The translations under genes were made by a program, and so were the position numbers. Below the pieces are notes generated by a model, which was not told the DNA's origin, made no database searches, and saw only the letters and a list, made by a program, of their open reading frames with translations. 64,000 bases of DNA, taken from assembly GCF_017874215.1 (NCBI RefSeq), contig NZ_JAGGLB010000034.1, forward strand, positions 1 through 64,000, written 5' to 3'. This DNA comes from Paenibacillus eucommiae (GTDB lineage: Bacteria > Bacillota > Bacilli > Paenibacillales > NBRC-103111). Shown piece by piece: positions 50,863 to 60,321 of this stretch. The first letter of the stretch is position 1; each line of letters begins with the position of its first letter.

Positions 50863-51546
50863 ATGCTTATCCTGAACATGAACTATGCCGCTGTGATTTT
50901 TGATCTTGATAATACACTGGTTAACCGGAAATTGGCTTTCCAGTCATATGCGAAGCTTTTTACAGAAAAATTTGTTGAGATCGCGGATGAAGACAGTACG
51001 GAAACAGTAAATTACATCATATCGGCCGACCAGAATGGCTATCGGAAAAAAAGAGATCTGTATGAAGAATTAAGAAGCAAGCTGGCTATGAAAAATGAAC
51101 AAACTACCGTTGAAGATATGCTAGAGTATTGGTTTGCAGAGTTTTTTAAAAGCTCTATCTTAATGCAAGGTGCATTAGAGGTCCTAGATACTATAAAAGG
51201 TCAAAACATTAAGCTCGGCATGATAACTAACGGTTCCGTTCATTCACAGTATGCCAAGATCGATGCAGTGGGGATAAGAGATTATTTTCATACGATTATA
51301 GTATCCGATGAGGTTGGAATCAAGAAACCAGATCCTAAGATATTTAGTATGGCACTTGAAAATCTCAACATTAGCGGCGAGAACGTATTGTTTGTGGGCG
51401 ATCATCCTTCAAATGATGTTAAGGGAGCCTTAGATGCAGGTATGCATGCTGTATGGCTGAGCGGGTTTGGTGAATGGAATTTGACCGGTGTACATCCAAC
51501 CCATACGATATCCCAGCTGTCCGAATTAAATGAAATTTTCAGATGA
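50863..51546 (+). CDS. HAD-superfamily hydrolase
   Basis: 227 residues. Motif I FDLDNTLVNR (nucleophile and general-acid Asp), motif II ITNGS, motif III Lys in GIKKPDPKIF, and motif IV FVGDHPSNDVKGA. A helical cap lies between I and II. Such enzymes dephosphorylate small phosphorylated metabolites in the cytoplasm; the exact substrate is unknown. AAGGGG precedes ATG 50863 closely; ATG 50878 (MNYAAVIFDLDN) is an alternative start. It follows the acetyltransferase by 65 bases on the same strand. Confidence 0.92.
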   Translation: MLILNMNYAAVIFDLDNTLVNRKLAFQSYAKLFTEKFVEIADEDSTETVNYIISADQNGYRKKRDLYEELRSKLAMKNEQTTVEDMLEYWFAEFFKSSILMQGALEVLDTIKGQNIKLGMITNGSVHSQYAKIDAVGIRDYFHTIIVSDEVGIKKPDPKIFSMALENLNISGENVLFVGDHPSNDVKGALDAGMHAVWLSGFGEWNLTGVHPTHTISQLSELNEIFR

Positions 51547-51585
51547 ATGCAAGCCAGGCTAACTAGCTAAGCTAACTGAGTTAAC

Positions 51586-52587
51586 TTAACTATATTTAGC
51601 CATAATTTCAGAAAGCAAATCTTTCATACAATCCACCAGCTCTGGTGGGTTTTTCACTGTCGCTTCAATTCCCAGCCCAATCATAAACTTCGCGAAGAAC
51701 GGAATATCACTCCTTGGAAAGCTGCCCTCCAGCCAACCCGAGCCATCCTGGCGAGTATTCAGCTTGGGTACCGCCCACATTTCAGCCTCGCACCTCTGTA
51801 CGCCTTCTTTGCTCAACTCCACATAAAGAGTCACGTTGTCCTGCTCCATTTCTTGCATCAACAACTTGTGATCTTGTTTATGTCCTGTATGCACAAAAAA
51901 TTCCCTGTTTCCTAGATGAATATGCCGAAGATCCAAGGGTTTGGATGAGGTTTCGGAAGCAGCATATGCGGCCGTATGAATTCTGTCACATCGGAATAAA
52001 CGAATATCTCCGCGAAGAAAGCAATAGGCGGGACAGTACCATAAGCCATTGCTTGCGTAGATGCCAACCGGTTGTATTTCCCTGCTTGAACTTCCTTCCC
52101 GTGATTCGTAATCGATCAGAATGACTTTTTGATAAATGGCCGCATCCAGCAAAACGGATAAGTAGGGAAATTCAGCTTGCCTGGCGGGTGTCACAAAGTC
52201 AACCCTATCCTTCATTTGATCGATACGATCCCGAACATCTCCCGGCATGTAGAAATAGAATTTGCTCAAAGCCGAAGAAGACTCTGTCTCAAAGGGAAGG
52301 AAGGCATAGTGCCGTAAGGCATGACACGCAAAAAAGAGAGCGACAGCTTCCTGCTCGGTAAAAGCGATGGGAGGCAGGATTCTTTCGTTCAGCACCTGGT
52401 AACCGCCGTGAGGTCCGACCTCCGAATACAAGGGAAATCCCAACTCACCGAGTTCTTGCAAATCCCGTAATATCGTTCGTGGCGATACGTTAAATTCTTG
52501 GGCAAGCTCCTTGACCTTAAACTTCCGCAGCCTGTTAATGGTCATCATTAATTCTAGGAGGCGTTTTGATTTGGGTGACTTGGACAT
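51586..52587 (-). CDS. YafY/WYL-family transcriptional regulator
   Basis: 333 residues. N-terminal winged helix (about 8-60; MTINRLRKFKVKELAQEFNV, SPRTILRDLQEL), a helical linker, then a WYL domain (about 140-235; VILIDYESREG, IQPVGIYASNGLWYCPAYCF, RLFRCDRIH) and a WCX tail. WYL domains sense nucleic-acid or nucleotide ligands and control DNA binding. GAGGAGTGAGATC precedes the ATG. It is divergent from the VOC gene, with a 15-bp palindrome and tandem repeats between them, so it probably controls both. Confidence 0.9.
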   Translation of the reverse strand: MSKSPKSKRLLELMMTINRLRKFKVKELAQEFNVSPRTILRDLQELGELGFPLYSEVGPHGGYQVLNERILPPIAFTEQEAVALFFACHALRHYAFLPFETESSSALSKFYFYMPGDVRDRIDQMKDRVDFVTPARQAEFPYLSVLLDAAIYQKVILIDYESREGSSSREIQPVGIYASNGLWYCPAYCFLRGDIRLFRCDRIHTAAYAASETSSKPLDLRHIHLGNREFFVHTGHKQDHKLLMQEMEQDNVTLYVELSKEGVQRCEAEMWAVPKLNTRQDGSGWLEGSFPRSDIPFFAKFMIGLGIEATVKNPPELVDCMKDLLSEIMAKYS

Positions 52588-52635
52588 GATCTCACTCCTC
52601 GTATCATAGGTTCAGCAGCTATATGATGAAATTTA

Positions 52636-52685
52636 TTTTATATCTATTTTTATATCTATTTTTATATCTATGACAAGACTTGTCA
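52636..52685. promoter_or_regulatory. Tandem repeats and 15-bp palindrome between WYL and VOC genes
   Basis: Unit TTTTTATATCTA occurs at 52647-52658 and 52659-52670, with an 11-base partial unit at 52636-52646. A perfect palindrome TGACAAG-A-CTTGTCA (52671-52685) follows at once. TATTAT-like -10 sequence lies just downstream (about 52688). It is a candidate operator for the divergent WYL regulator. Confidence 0.5.
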
Positions 52686-52768
52686 CTATTATAAGCTACA
52701 CTTGGAAATAAGCCCACTTGAACTTGCAGAGCGTGGCAGTCAAATTAATTGAAGGAGCTGTTTGAATC

Positions 52769-53194
52769 ATGAGCTTGCAATTGAATTGTTTTATTATGTT
52801 GGATGGACATGCAGAGGAAGCTATCGAATTTTATGAAAAATCTTTGGGTGCTAAAATTCTCTTTAAACAAACCTTGGGTGAGGGGCCGGAGAATCCCGAC
52901 AATCCCTTGTCAGCAGATGAAAAGAAGCGAATTGCACATTCCGTATTGCATGTCGGTGAAACAGAAATTATGGTCTCCGATACGGCCCCCGGTCAACCGC
53001 TTCAAAGGGGAAATCAAGTGAACATCTGCATAACGACTAGCGATACGGAAGTGTCCAAACAAATTTATACAGCCCTGCAGCAGGACGGTCAGATAGATTT
53101 GCCGCTGGAAGCAACGTATTTCAGCCCTGCTTATGGGATGATCACGGACAAGTTCGGTGTTACCTTCCAAATCTTCACTAAGCGCCCCCAATAA
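52769..53194 (+). CDS. VOC-family (PhnB-like) protein
   Basis: 141 residues of the vicinal-oxygen-chelate fold: FIMLDGHAEEAIEFYEKSLG at the start, AHSVLHVGETEIMVSDT in the middle, and GMITDKFGVTFQIFTK at the end, as in PhnB/YjdN-type proteins. Usual metal ligands are not clearly all present, so binding rather than catalysis is possible. AAGGAG lies 11 bases before the ATG. It is divergent from the WYL regulator and followed by a terminator. Confidence 0.9.
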   Translation: MSLQLNCFIMLDGHAEEAIEFYEKSLGAKILFKQTLGEGPENPDNPLSADEKKRIAHSVLHVGETEIMVSDTAPGQPLQRGNQVNICITTSDTEVSKQIYTALQQDGQIDLPLEATYFSPAYGMITDKFGVTFQIFTKRPQ

Positions 53195-53216
53195 GAAAGA
53201 TCAATTGGAGAAGAAT

Positions 53217-53252
53217 GGCTCTTTTCGCATTATTGCGAGAGGGCCTTTCTTT
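53217..53252 (+). terminator. Intrinsic terminator after VOC gene
   Basis: GGCTCTTTTCGC (53217-53228) pairs with GCGAGAGGGCC (53235-53245), with two G-U pairs and one bulge, loop ATTATT, followed by TTTCTTTG. Confidence 0.8.
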
Positions 53253-53272
53253 GTCATCGATATCCCTTTTAC

Positions 53273-53347
53273 TTAACGATGTTTTTCATTGTTAAGCTAA
53301 GGTTGTGGAGACGCCCCCGTGCTTTTAGCGATGAAAAACATCGCTAA
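53273..53347. repeat. Pair of short palindromes
   Basis: TTAACGATG-N5-CATTGTTAA at 53273-53295 and TTAGCGATG-N5-CATCGCTAA at 53325-53347. In the second, A-to-G and T-to-C changes relative to the consensus are paired and keep the stem perfect. A GCAGATCCTT stretch follows as in the other composite copies, but no foldback repeat is attached here. Confidence 0.75.
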
Positions 53348-53421
53348 AGTTGCAGCAGATCCTTGGAGCCCATCATCCCCAGCGCCTACGTCCGCTAGAA
53401 GATCGCTCCCACCAATAGATG

Positions 53422-53988
53422 TTAATCCAGAAGGCGTCCATTATCATGCCATTGACCGTACATTTTATTTTCTTTAGTATTTGTTATAAATTTCTCTAAT
53501 CTACTCTTAAATAGTTCTGGCTGATTTTTATTGCTTTGTATCGTGTCGATCCGTATTCTTTTATAAAGAGCTGGAAATGCCAAAAAATTCTCATATACTT
53601 GCCTATCCTCTTTTAGCCTTTGTTCTATAACCCTATCTATTATAAAAGAATCGTGATCCATATCAGGAAGTACCTTCCTACCTTCGTCTCTCATTAACCC
53701 CAGCTTTTCGAGGCGGCGGACACGTTCTTTATTCAATTCAGTCCATGAACTTTTTTTGCTTCTAGGAGACAGTCTCTGAGCCACTTGGGTTTCAGATATT
53801 TTCTTTTTGACTCCATCAATCCATCCAAAGCACAAAGATTCTTCGACCGCGTCTAAATATAGCATCGCATCCGGGTTTGGCGTCATACTAACTATGACCC
53901 AGCAAGATTTTTCAGTCTTACAATTTTCCTCTAGCCAAGCCCTCAAATCTGCTCTCGATGTTCCTGTAATTAGATTTTCAATTTCCAT
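53422..53988 (-). CDS. YdeI/OmpD-associated-family protein
   Basis: 188 residues. Family pattern: LRAWLEENCKTEKSCWVIVS, a VEESLCFGWIDGVKKKI block, QRLSPRSKKSSWTELNKERV, and a C-terminal ALYKRIRIDTIQSNK segment. Relatives are annotated as YdeI or bacteriocin-protection-like proteins; the biochemical function is not established. AAGGGGAC lies about 12 bases upstream of the ATG. It stands alone, between a pair of short palindromes downstream and a terminator hairpin upstream. Confidence 0.88.
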   Translation of the reverse strand: MEIENLITGTSRADLRAWLEENCKTEKSCWVIVSMTPNPDAMLYLDAVEESLCFGWIDGVKKKISETQVAQRLSPRSKKSSWTELNKERVRRLEKLGLMRDEGRKVLPDMDHDSFIIDRVIEQRLKEDRQVYENFLAFPALYKRIRIDTIQSNKNQPELFKSRLEKFITNTKENKMYGQWHDNGRLLD

Positions 53989-54102
53989 AGATAAAATACA
54001 GTCCCCTTTCTAGGTATTAGATATTGTTTTGTCATTCGTATCGTCTCCTTTGGACTTACTTGCCAGGGACTTGTTTTTTTTGCATCTGTTGCTATTATAC
54101 AA

Positions 54103-54136
54103 AAAGAAGCATGACAACAGTATGTCATACTTCTTT
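54103..54136. terminator. Bidirectional terminator
   Basis: AAAGAAGCATGACA (54103-54116) pairs with TGTCATACTTCTTT (54123-54136) with one mismatch. On the minus strand it is followed by T5 and lies downstream of the WYL remnant. Confidence 0.75.
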
Positions 54137-54168
54137 ATAAAGTTTGAGTGTATTTTGAAGCTGCTCTT

Positions 54169-54577
54169 TTAAGATGCCTCGCAGTGTGTGGGGGGCGAGG
54201 GCTTCGGAGCCGCTGCCAAAGCCTCAGGTTCTACCCGGATCACTACTTCTTCCACCTGATCTTGCCATGCTCTGTTTGAAAAACCAGCCTCTTTAGGTAC
54301 CTCGGGATGTGGCTGAAAGGTATCCTGTGTCAGGAACAAATTCAGCATCCAGGATAGTCGGAACTCTCGATAATCTTGCCGTGTTCGGCAACAACCATAT
54401 ATGTACCAATTGCTATGTTTGAAATGAAGCCTCACCGGCTCCGTATCACGGGTTGTGCGTTCATTTTTTGCATTGATGTAATTCAAACACGGAGGAGAGG
54501 CTACTGAGCACGGTGATCAGGGAAGCGACATCATACGAACCAAGCAAGCTTTTATCCGTTTTATAGTTTACTTTCAT
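54169..54577 (-). pseudogene. WYL-regulator remnant with internal deletion
   Basis: From ATG 54577 a short piece (KVNYKTDKSLLGSYDVASLI) ends in a stop; a second frame gives the WYL core (VRLHFKHSNWYIYGCCRTRQ, DYREFRLSWMLNLFL) and a C-terminal tail. The helix-turn-helix is missing and the frames are offset, so it cannot encode a working regulator. An intact regulator of the same family is at 51586-52587. Confidence 0.7.
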
Positions 54578-54619
54578 ACTATACCCCCTATTTCGGGAGG
54601 AGTTACCCTCCCTTTTGAA

Positions 54620-57529
54620 CTATTCAGAAATCAATCCATAAGATTTGAACACTGCAAGATCACCAACTCTTGTCCATGTAACACCATCGTCTACAACAAT
54701 GCTTCCTTGTGTAGTTGTCCAAGTAGGAGCAACAGACCCAGTTGTACCTCCAATTGTGACTTGATAAACATTAGAATCAACATTAATCTGACTACCAACA
54801 GTTTTGACCGTAGATGCTGTCCAACCAATCTTATTCGCGATTCCTGATTTGATACATACCCATCCAAGATAGCCACCAGCTTGAACATTCGCGTTTCCAT
54901 ACACTTGTGGCTTAGACCATGCTCCAGATGAAGGTTCCGAAAACCCTTCCACTTGAGGATCGTAGCCTACATAAATACCTGCTTCTTCAGAGGGGAGGTT
55001 AATGTTTACAAACTCGTTATGCGCAGATATGAAATCCAATAAACCCACTTTTCTTGAGTTATCATAATAAGACAGATTTAGTCTACCCGTTCCAGTATAC
55101 TCCACTTTAGAATTGGTAATGCCTAGTGTTGCACTGTGGGCGTTTTGTTGAATGAAAGAAAGCAAATATAAAAAGTTAGAATTCGAAATATAAATATTAC
55201 AACGTTCTATATCTGTTCTACCAAAACCTGTGTTATGCTCTGCCTGAAACAAGTAAGTCAATGTGCTAATATAAAAATTACTGTCTATGACCTTTGTTAT
55301 CGCAGAATCAGTTGGTGTATTTATGTTGCCATACTTTAGAATGGTGTCAATAAACTTACAATCTTTGTAAATAGCTGTCCTCGTTTTGTTACTAAATATA
55401 TGATTATTCACAGCACTATTTTTAAACACAGTCTTTCTGAATTGGACTGTTCCTTTAGTTGTATTACTCCTTGAACTCAAGTTAACCTTCAAGTTAATAA
55501 CACTTGAATTATCGATCTCTTTAAACTTGAATGTGATATCCCTCTGAATCCCTTTTGCCTCAAAAGCACAATCTTGTACCCGATCGAATGTTAAAGTGGG
55601 AACTCCAACAAAATACGTACTCCACTGGAATCTATTTCTTTCACAAATAAAGTCATCACTTGCTTCATAGCTAATATTGTTGACATCCACAAACATGTTG
55701 TCTCTTAAGATTAGGTGGTAACTACTGTCATTCCCATTAAAGTTTCCAGCGTTATTTGTATTTGAAATGTAATTGCCTTGAATAAGAACGTTAGCGTTAG
55801 GCAAATGAGCACTCATCAATCCTATTCCGGTAGCACATCTATAAATGTAGTTATCTTTAACGATAGCATTCTGTAGTGAATAAAGATTTATGGCATTAGA
55901 TGTACAATTATAAAAGTAGTTTCCGTGAATATGAACGGTAAAACATCCAATTAACACACCTGTAAACATGTTATAGAATAAATTATTCCTAACAGTGCAA
56001 CTATCGCCATATGAGTCTTCTTGATTAATCCCGTACCTTGTTGGATCGTTAAATCCAGGTTTTCTATCTAACACTCCTGTAGCATCGTGAAAGACGCAAT
56101 TCTGAATAACATTATAGTCTCCGCCAAGGGTTACTCCGCCCCTGTGGATATTAAATAATTCACAGTTCTCAATGGTATTATGATGAGGAGCGAGACCAAA
56201 TTTCAGTGTCCATTGCATGTTTTTATTTACATTTGTCTCATTGTAAAACAGAAACCTAAACTTCTTAGCTTCAGACGGGATTTGAACTGGTGTGTAAATC
56301 TTCTTGTTCTCATAACAACCAAGATAGGTATTATCTGCTTTGTAGTAGTAAACTCCAAACTCTTTCGTAAAGAGGGATGTTTGTCTAGTGAACCCTTGGC
56401 CACCAACTGAAAATACATTGTAACCAGCAGTTGGCAAATTGAACATTTGAGTAGTAAGTGTGCTTCCCGCCGCTGGAATCAAAGCTCCAGTGGCTCGGTC
56501 TATACCATTTACAGTCAGACCTAATCCAAACTCAACCATACTATAATCAGAGACACTATCCATGGTAATCTGATCCCCCATGAAGCTGCTAATCTTACAG
56601 TTCTTAACTGTACAATAGCTTGATCCTTTCGAGATCATAATCCCATATGTGTGTTCGTTGGCTAACTCTCCATTATTAGCAAAGCTCCGATCCATCTTAT
56701 CTCCAACCATTATAAGGTTCTTGATATGGGTGTCGGTTACCCCTAGCATCTTGATTATAAAACCAGGGCCACCGCTTCTTGGACCAGGGTAATTGTAATA
56801 ATCGGTGCCGTCTACCTTGGAATCAAAAGGGTTCTTGTTATCAGAGTCATATATAACCTTTGCTGATGCTAAATTGAAGTCTATCGTTATATTGCTTTTG
56901 GTGATTTCAATAGACCTACCGGAATAACAAAACATGTAACTCCCCCGCGGGAGAACTATATAATTGTATCCGTTATCCGCTGCCCAATTAATAGCATTAT
57001 GGATTCCAAGTAGGTTTAAATCTCCCTTAATGTAATCAGCAGTAACGTAAGGAGGCGTTGCTACTCCAGTGACAATACCCCATCTTGAGTTTTCGATAAC
57101 GTAGGTTAGTGTCGGGGAGGAAGCCCCCCCAACACCTGTTGGGAGTGCTTTAGCTTTCCACTGCCCATCCGATCCGAAAGTAAGGACATCATCCGTCCCG
57201 GGGGATCCAATCGTTACGTCAGAAAGCTCATCTAAAGAGGTAGCAGCCACCCCAACTGACTGGGGTGTTCCTGCTCTCCACTTTGCTATAGCCTGGTCGA
57301 ATAAAAGAACCTGCTTATCCATAGGCGTTACACTTAAGTCAACATCCGTTAAATCATTTAGTTTGTCAACTCCTGATGATCCTCCTCCAGCAATAATAGC
57401 TGCGTCAATCTCTGCTAGCTTGGTCCTTAGTTGCTTTTCTGGACTTACATAGACTGCGTCGGAAATCGTAATTGGAAATATCTCTTTATTATCAATTGTT
57501 CTTTTTAACTTTTCTATTCTACCTTTCAA
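54620..57529 (-). CDS. Phage-tail-fibre-like protein with right-handed beta-helix
   Basis: 969 residues. The N-terminal 120 carry two repeats of an LxDLxDV...VLxFD...KWxA pattern (LNDLTDVDLSVTPMDKQVLL, LDELSDVTIGSPGTDDVLTF), typical of phage and prophage fibre attachment regions. From about 160 onward come parallel beta-helix coils (HNTIENCELFNIHRGGVTLG, NAIVKDNYIYRCATGIGLMS) as in pectate-lyase-like depolymerases and tail spikes. The last 80 residues form a separate carbohydrate-binding-like tip. TTG 57529 has GGAGGGG 7 bases upstream. Its partner upstream at 57545 shares the N-terminal motif. It may be a receptor-binding or glycan-degrading tail protein of a decayed prophage. Confidence 0.75.
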   Translation of the reverse strand: MKGRIEKLKRTIDNKEIFPITISDAVYVSPEKQLRTKLAEIDAAIIAGGGSSGVDKLNDLTDVDLSVTPMDKQVLLFDQAIAKWRAGTPQSVGVAATSLDELSDVTIGSPGTDDVLTFGSDGQWKAKALPTGVGGASSPTLTYVIENSRWGIVTGVATPPYVTADYIKGDLNLLGIHNAINWAADNGYNYIVLPRGSYMFCYSGRSIEITKSNITIDFNLASAKVIYDSDNKNPFDSKVDGTDYYNYPGPRSGGPGFIIKMLGVTDTHIKNLIMVGDKMDRSFANNGELANEHTYGIMISKGSSYCTVKNCKISSFMGDQITMDSVSDYSMVEFGLGLTVNGIDRATGALIPAAGSTLTTQMFNLPTAGYNVFSVGGQGFTRQTSLFTKEFGVYYYKADNTYLGCYENKKIYTPVQIPSEAKKFRFLFYNETNVNKNMQWTLKFGLAPHHNTIENCELFNIHRGGVTLGGDYNVIQNCVFHDATGVLDRKPGFNDPTRYGINQEDSYGDSCTVRNNLFYNMFTGVLIGCFTVHIHGNYFYNCTSNAINLYSLQNAIVKDNYIYRCATGIGLMSAHLPNANVLIQGNYISNTNNAGNFNGNDSSYHLILRDNMFVDVNNISYEASDDFICERNRFQWSTYFVGVPTLTFDRVQDCAFEAKGIQRDITFKFKEIDNSSVINLKVNLSSRSNTTKGTVQFRKTVFKNSAVNNHIFSNKTRTAIYKDCKFIDTILKYGNINTPTDSAITKVIDSNFYISTLTYLFQAEHNTGFGRTDIERCNIYISNSNFLYLLSFIQQNAHSATLGITNSKVEYTGTGRLNLSYYDNSRKVGLLDFISAHNEFVNINLPSEEAGIYVGYDPQVEGFSEPSSGAWSKPQVYGNANVQAGGYLGWVCIKSGIANKIGWTASTVKTVGSQINVDSNVYQVTIGGTTGSVAPTWTTTQGSIVVDDGVTWTRVGDLAVFKSYGLISE

Positions 57530-57544
57530 TTAAATCCCCTCCAT

Positions 57545-59932
57545 TTAAGGTGTTACAACAGTGGCTGCAGTAACTCCTGTTGATATGTTTCCTACTCCAT
57601 CTCTTGATTTAACTGTAATGCTATAAGATTGACCTGAAACTAATCCAGTTAGATTGGTTGTGATGGATGGTGCTGCTAGAAGCTGGCCTGGGTTTAAAAC
57701 TTGCTGAGTCAGTACTCCATTTACCCATACCTCAAAGTAATAAGGAGCTGCTAAGAGAGCTGCACTTACTGTTTTGAAGTCGATTTTGATCGTTGTTGAA
57801 TTTGTTGCAATTGCAGTCAGTGCTGTCACATTAGCTGGGGGAGTAGTTGGCAATGGTGGTGGAGTTGTTCCAGAAACATCGACAATTTCATAATTGTCAT
57901 ATATAGGATTGGTGGAATTATAAATAGATAGTCCGTGATATACGTTGGATTGGTTAGCTGGATCACTTACTTCCATAGTAAGAACATCATTTAAATAGAA
58001 GAGAATTCTTGGCCCTCTTAATTCAACAGCAATTTCATCAGGGCTGCTAGTGTCTGATATTGACTTCTGTGCTAAAACATAAGATGTAGAACCAATTCTT
58101 CTGATTATATTCCAATTGATACCGGAAGCTCTTGTTACTTGATACTGATCATTACTCCCTACTGGTAGCAAAGATCTAATCAACAAACCTGATGAATTTT
58201 GACCTGTTCCATAATCAACTACTTTAGCTTTAATTCTGATATTATCTGATTTTCCATTTGTAATTAGAGAAGTGGCTCCATAAACAATATCCCCGCCCAC
58301 TCTATTCTTTACAGCGCTATTTAATACTCCAAGATTACAAGGCACAGACAAGGTTGAATAGGGTTCCCAACGATGCCCAGAGTCACTGATTCCTAAAATC
58401 GAATGATCGTCTCTGCTAAATGTATCCAATATATCGCCAGTTGGAATGGAAGCGAGCTGAGTAACAGTTGAGAAATAAGCCGATTCTGACTTGATTGATC
58501 CGTATACAGCTAAAACTTTAAAGTTATAAATCGTCCCAGGATTTAACCCTGTTATGTCTATTTGTCGAACACTCCCTGTTGGAGTATAGTTTGTTAGTGT
58601 CCAAAGAATATCATCTTTATATACTTCATAACTAGTTGGAACGCCAGTATCAGTAGGTACTGTCCACTGAAGTTTAATTGAGTTTGAAGTTATTGTAGAC
58701 GAAGAGCTTGCCTTAAGTGCAGTAGGAGCAGCATGTTTCGTAAAGGTAGCCTCAACTCTAGTGCTTGCGTTTCCTGCAACATCAACTCCAAAATACTTAA
58801 TCGTTGTCGTCTTGGTTAAATTTATTGGGGCTGAATAAACTAAGCTTGATGCAGTTGGAACACTACCATCTAAAGTATAGTAGATGGTTGCTGGTTCATT
58901 TGAACTTAATGTAACTGACTCTGAAGTTCCAAAATATCCAGCAGCAGGACTAATTAAAATAATTGGCGGAACCGAATCTGTATTTGTATAAGTTTCACTA
59001 CTAGGGTCGCTCTTGTTTCCAGCTATATCTACTGCAATGGCAGTTACAACCACACTCTGAGCTATGTTTAGTGGAATTGTATATAGGGTGCTTAGTTCAG
59101 TGGGTATGCTGCCATCAAGAGTGAAGTAAATGGAGCCTGGCTCGTTAGAAGTAATAGTTACCGTTTTTGTACCTGAAAATTCTCCACCTGAAGGCGAGAT
59201 AGTCACAATTGGTTTTTGTAAGTCAGCGATAATGTATTGTTTCGAACTAGGTTCACTTTGATTGCCTACCAAGTCTTCAGCGAAGTATTTAATTGTAGTA
59301 TTCGTAGTAATTTGTATAGGAGTGGTGTAAATAGTGCTTATTTGGGAGGGTTCAGTTCCATCGATTGTATAATAGATTGTTGCTGGTTCGTTTGTAGACA
59401 TCACAACCGATTGTGTTTCACCATAGGTTCCAGCATCTGGTATCAAAGTGATAATTGGCGGAGTAATATCAGAACTTTTAGTTGTGACTGTAACGGATAC
59501 TTCTGTAGAAAGGTTATCAGATGTGTCTCTGGCGCGAACCTTAAATGTATAAGTTGTTAACTCTAATAAGTCACTAACATTAAAAGAAGTGTTTGTAGTG
59601 TTTCCAATCAGTGAATTCCCTTTTAGAATGTCATAGGATGATACATCCGTAGATGCACTTGCCGTCCAGCTAATTGTAAGAGAAGAGTCGAGAAGGTTAG
59701 AAACAATTATCGAAGATACCGGCAAAGGATTCTCTGTATCATCCAATTCAATTAGCTCTTCAGCAACTAAGGGGACTGTAACAATCCCATTTGCTGTAGG
59801 GACAGAACTTGCATCCCATGCACCGTTTTTAAATGTAAGAACGTAGCCCTCTTGGGGATCAATTCCGTGAAAGTTGACATCATCCAGATCCTTTAAATAT
59901 TTAGCTTCATCATCATTAGGCAATTCTATCAC
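57545..59932 (-). CDS. Large multi-domain tail/adhesin-like protein
   Basis: 795 residues. N-terminal LKDLDDVNFHGIDPQEGYVL...WDASS motif shared with the protein just downstream. Then a fibronectin type III domain (about 73-150), three chitobiase-C-terminal-like repeats (about 155-400), each with EPxxIYxTxDGxxPT, a second FN3 (about 405-490), a concanavalin/laminin-like beta-sandwich (about 500-690; SSGLLIRSLLPVG) and a last FN3 (about 705-795). No signal peptide or wall anchor is seen, which fits a phage structural protein rather than a secreted one. The start at GTG 59932 lacks a good ribosome-binding site, so the 5' end may be eroded. It is 15 bases upstream of the beta-helix gene. Confidence 0.72.
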   Translation of the reverse strand: MIELPNDDEAKYLKDLDDVNFHGIDPQEGYVLTFKNGAWDASSVPTANGIVTVPLVAEELIELDDTENPLPVSSIIVSNLLDSSLTISWTASASTDVSSYDILKGNSLIGNTTNTSFNVSDLLELTTYTFKVRARDTSDNLSTEVSVTVTTKSSDITPPIITLIPDAGTYGETQSVVMSTNEPATIYYTIDGTEPSQISTIYTTPIQITTNTTIKYFAEDLVGNQSEPSSKQYIIADLQKPIVTISPSGGEFSGTKTVTITSNEPGSIYFTLDGSIPTELSTLYTIPLNIAQSVVVTAIAVDIAGNKSDPSSETYTNTDSVPPIILISPAAGYFGTSESVTLSSNEPATIYYTLDGSVPTASSLVYSAPINLTKTTTIKYFGVDVAGNASTRVEATFTKHAAPTALKASSSSTITSNSIKLQWTVPTDTGVPTSYEVYKDDILWTLTNYTPTGSVRQIDITGLNPGTIYNFKVLAVYGSIKSESAYFSTVTQLASIPTGDILDTFSRDDHSILGISDSGHRWEPYSTLSVPCNLGVLNSAVKNRVGGDIVYGATSLITNGKSDNIRIKAKVVDYGTGQNSSGLLIRSLLPVGSNDQYQVTRASGINWNIIRRIGSTSYVLAQKSISDTSSPDEIAVELRGPRILFYLNDVLTMEVSDPANQSNVYHGLSIYNSTNPIYDNYEIVDVSGTTPPPLPTTPPANVTALTAIATNSTTIKIDFKTVSAALLAAPYYFEVWVNGVLTQQVLNPGQLLAAPSITTNLTGLVSGQSYSITVKSRDGVGNISTGVTAATVVTP

Positions 59933-60321
59933 ATCTTTTCTTAAGAATTTTAATATACTTTTTTAATTCGCCTGCATCCTTTTCAATTGCAGCTGCTGCA
60001 TTTCCTTGAACTTAAAATCGCCAAATTGACTCATGCCTGATCCGGCTGCTTCTGCATTGGTTTCACCTCCCAAGAGGATTCGTCCACCCAAAGGCTGGCT
60101 CTCAATTAAGTCCTCTTATTATATAGGCCAAAATGTACGTCGGTCGTACGTCAAAAGTTTTTGGATTTTATTTTCTCTTTGGCCCGATCCACATATTGCT
60201 GCGCACTCCACTTGGTGATTTGCAGCTCCGCTGCCACCTCGGTAAGGCTCCATCCGTTGGCCATATGGAGGATGTAGCACTGCCTTTCGCGTGTTGAAAG
60301 CTCCAGAAGAAAGTAAAAGAT
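59933..60321 (-). other. Decayed phage-like stretch
   Basis: A minus-strand frame without a start codon codes for GGETNAEAAGSG and MSQFGDFKFKEMQQLQLKRM, ending at 59963; it looks like the interior of a phage structural gene. A one-base shift would join AAAAIEKDAGELKKYIKILK directly after it, so a frameshifted gene is probable. Next to it lies the truncated sigma-like gene. No intact gene is supported. Confidence 0.4.
60151..60321 (-). pseudogene. Phage-type sigma region 4-like gene, truncated by a repeat
   Basis: The last 50 codons before the stop at 60151 (LSTRERQCYILHMANGWSLT, EVAAELQITKWSAQQYVDRA) are a sigma-70 region 4/ArpU-like helix-turn-helix as used by phage late regulators. Upstream the frame runs straight into the foldback repeat and loses protein character at about 60320. 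The repeat therefore replaced the 5' part of the gene, which suggests that it inserted here or sits at a deletion end. Confidence 0.65.

Noticed and set aside
54595..54612. Terminator GGGAGG-AGTTAC-CCTCCC after the beta-helix gene
   Set aside because: On the coding (minus) strand it is not followed by a T run, so intrinsic termination is not supported.
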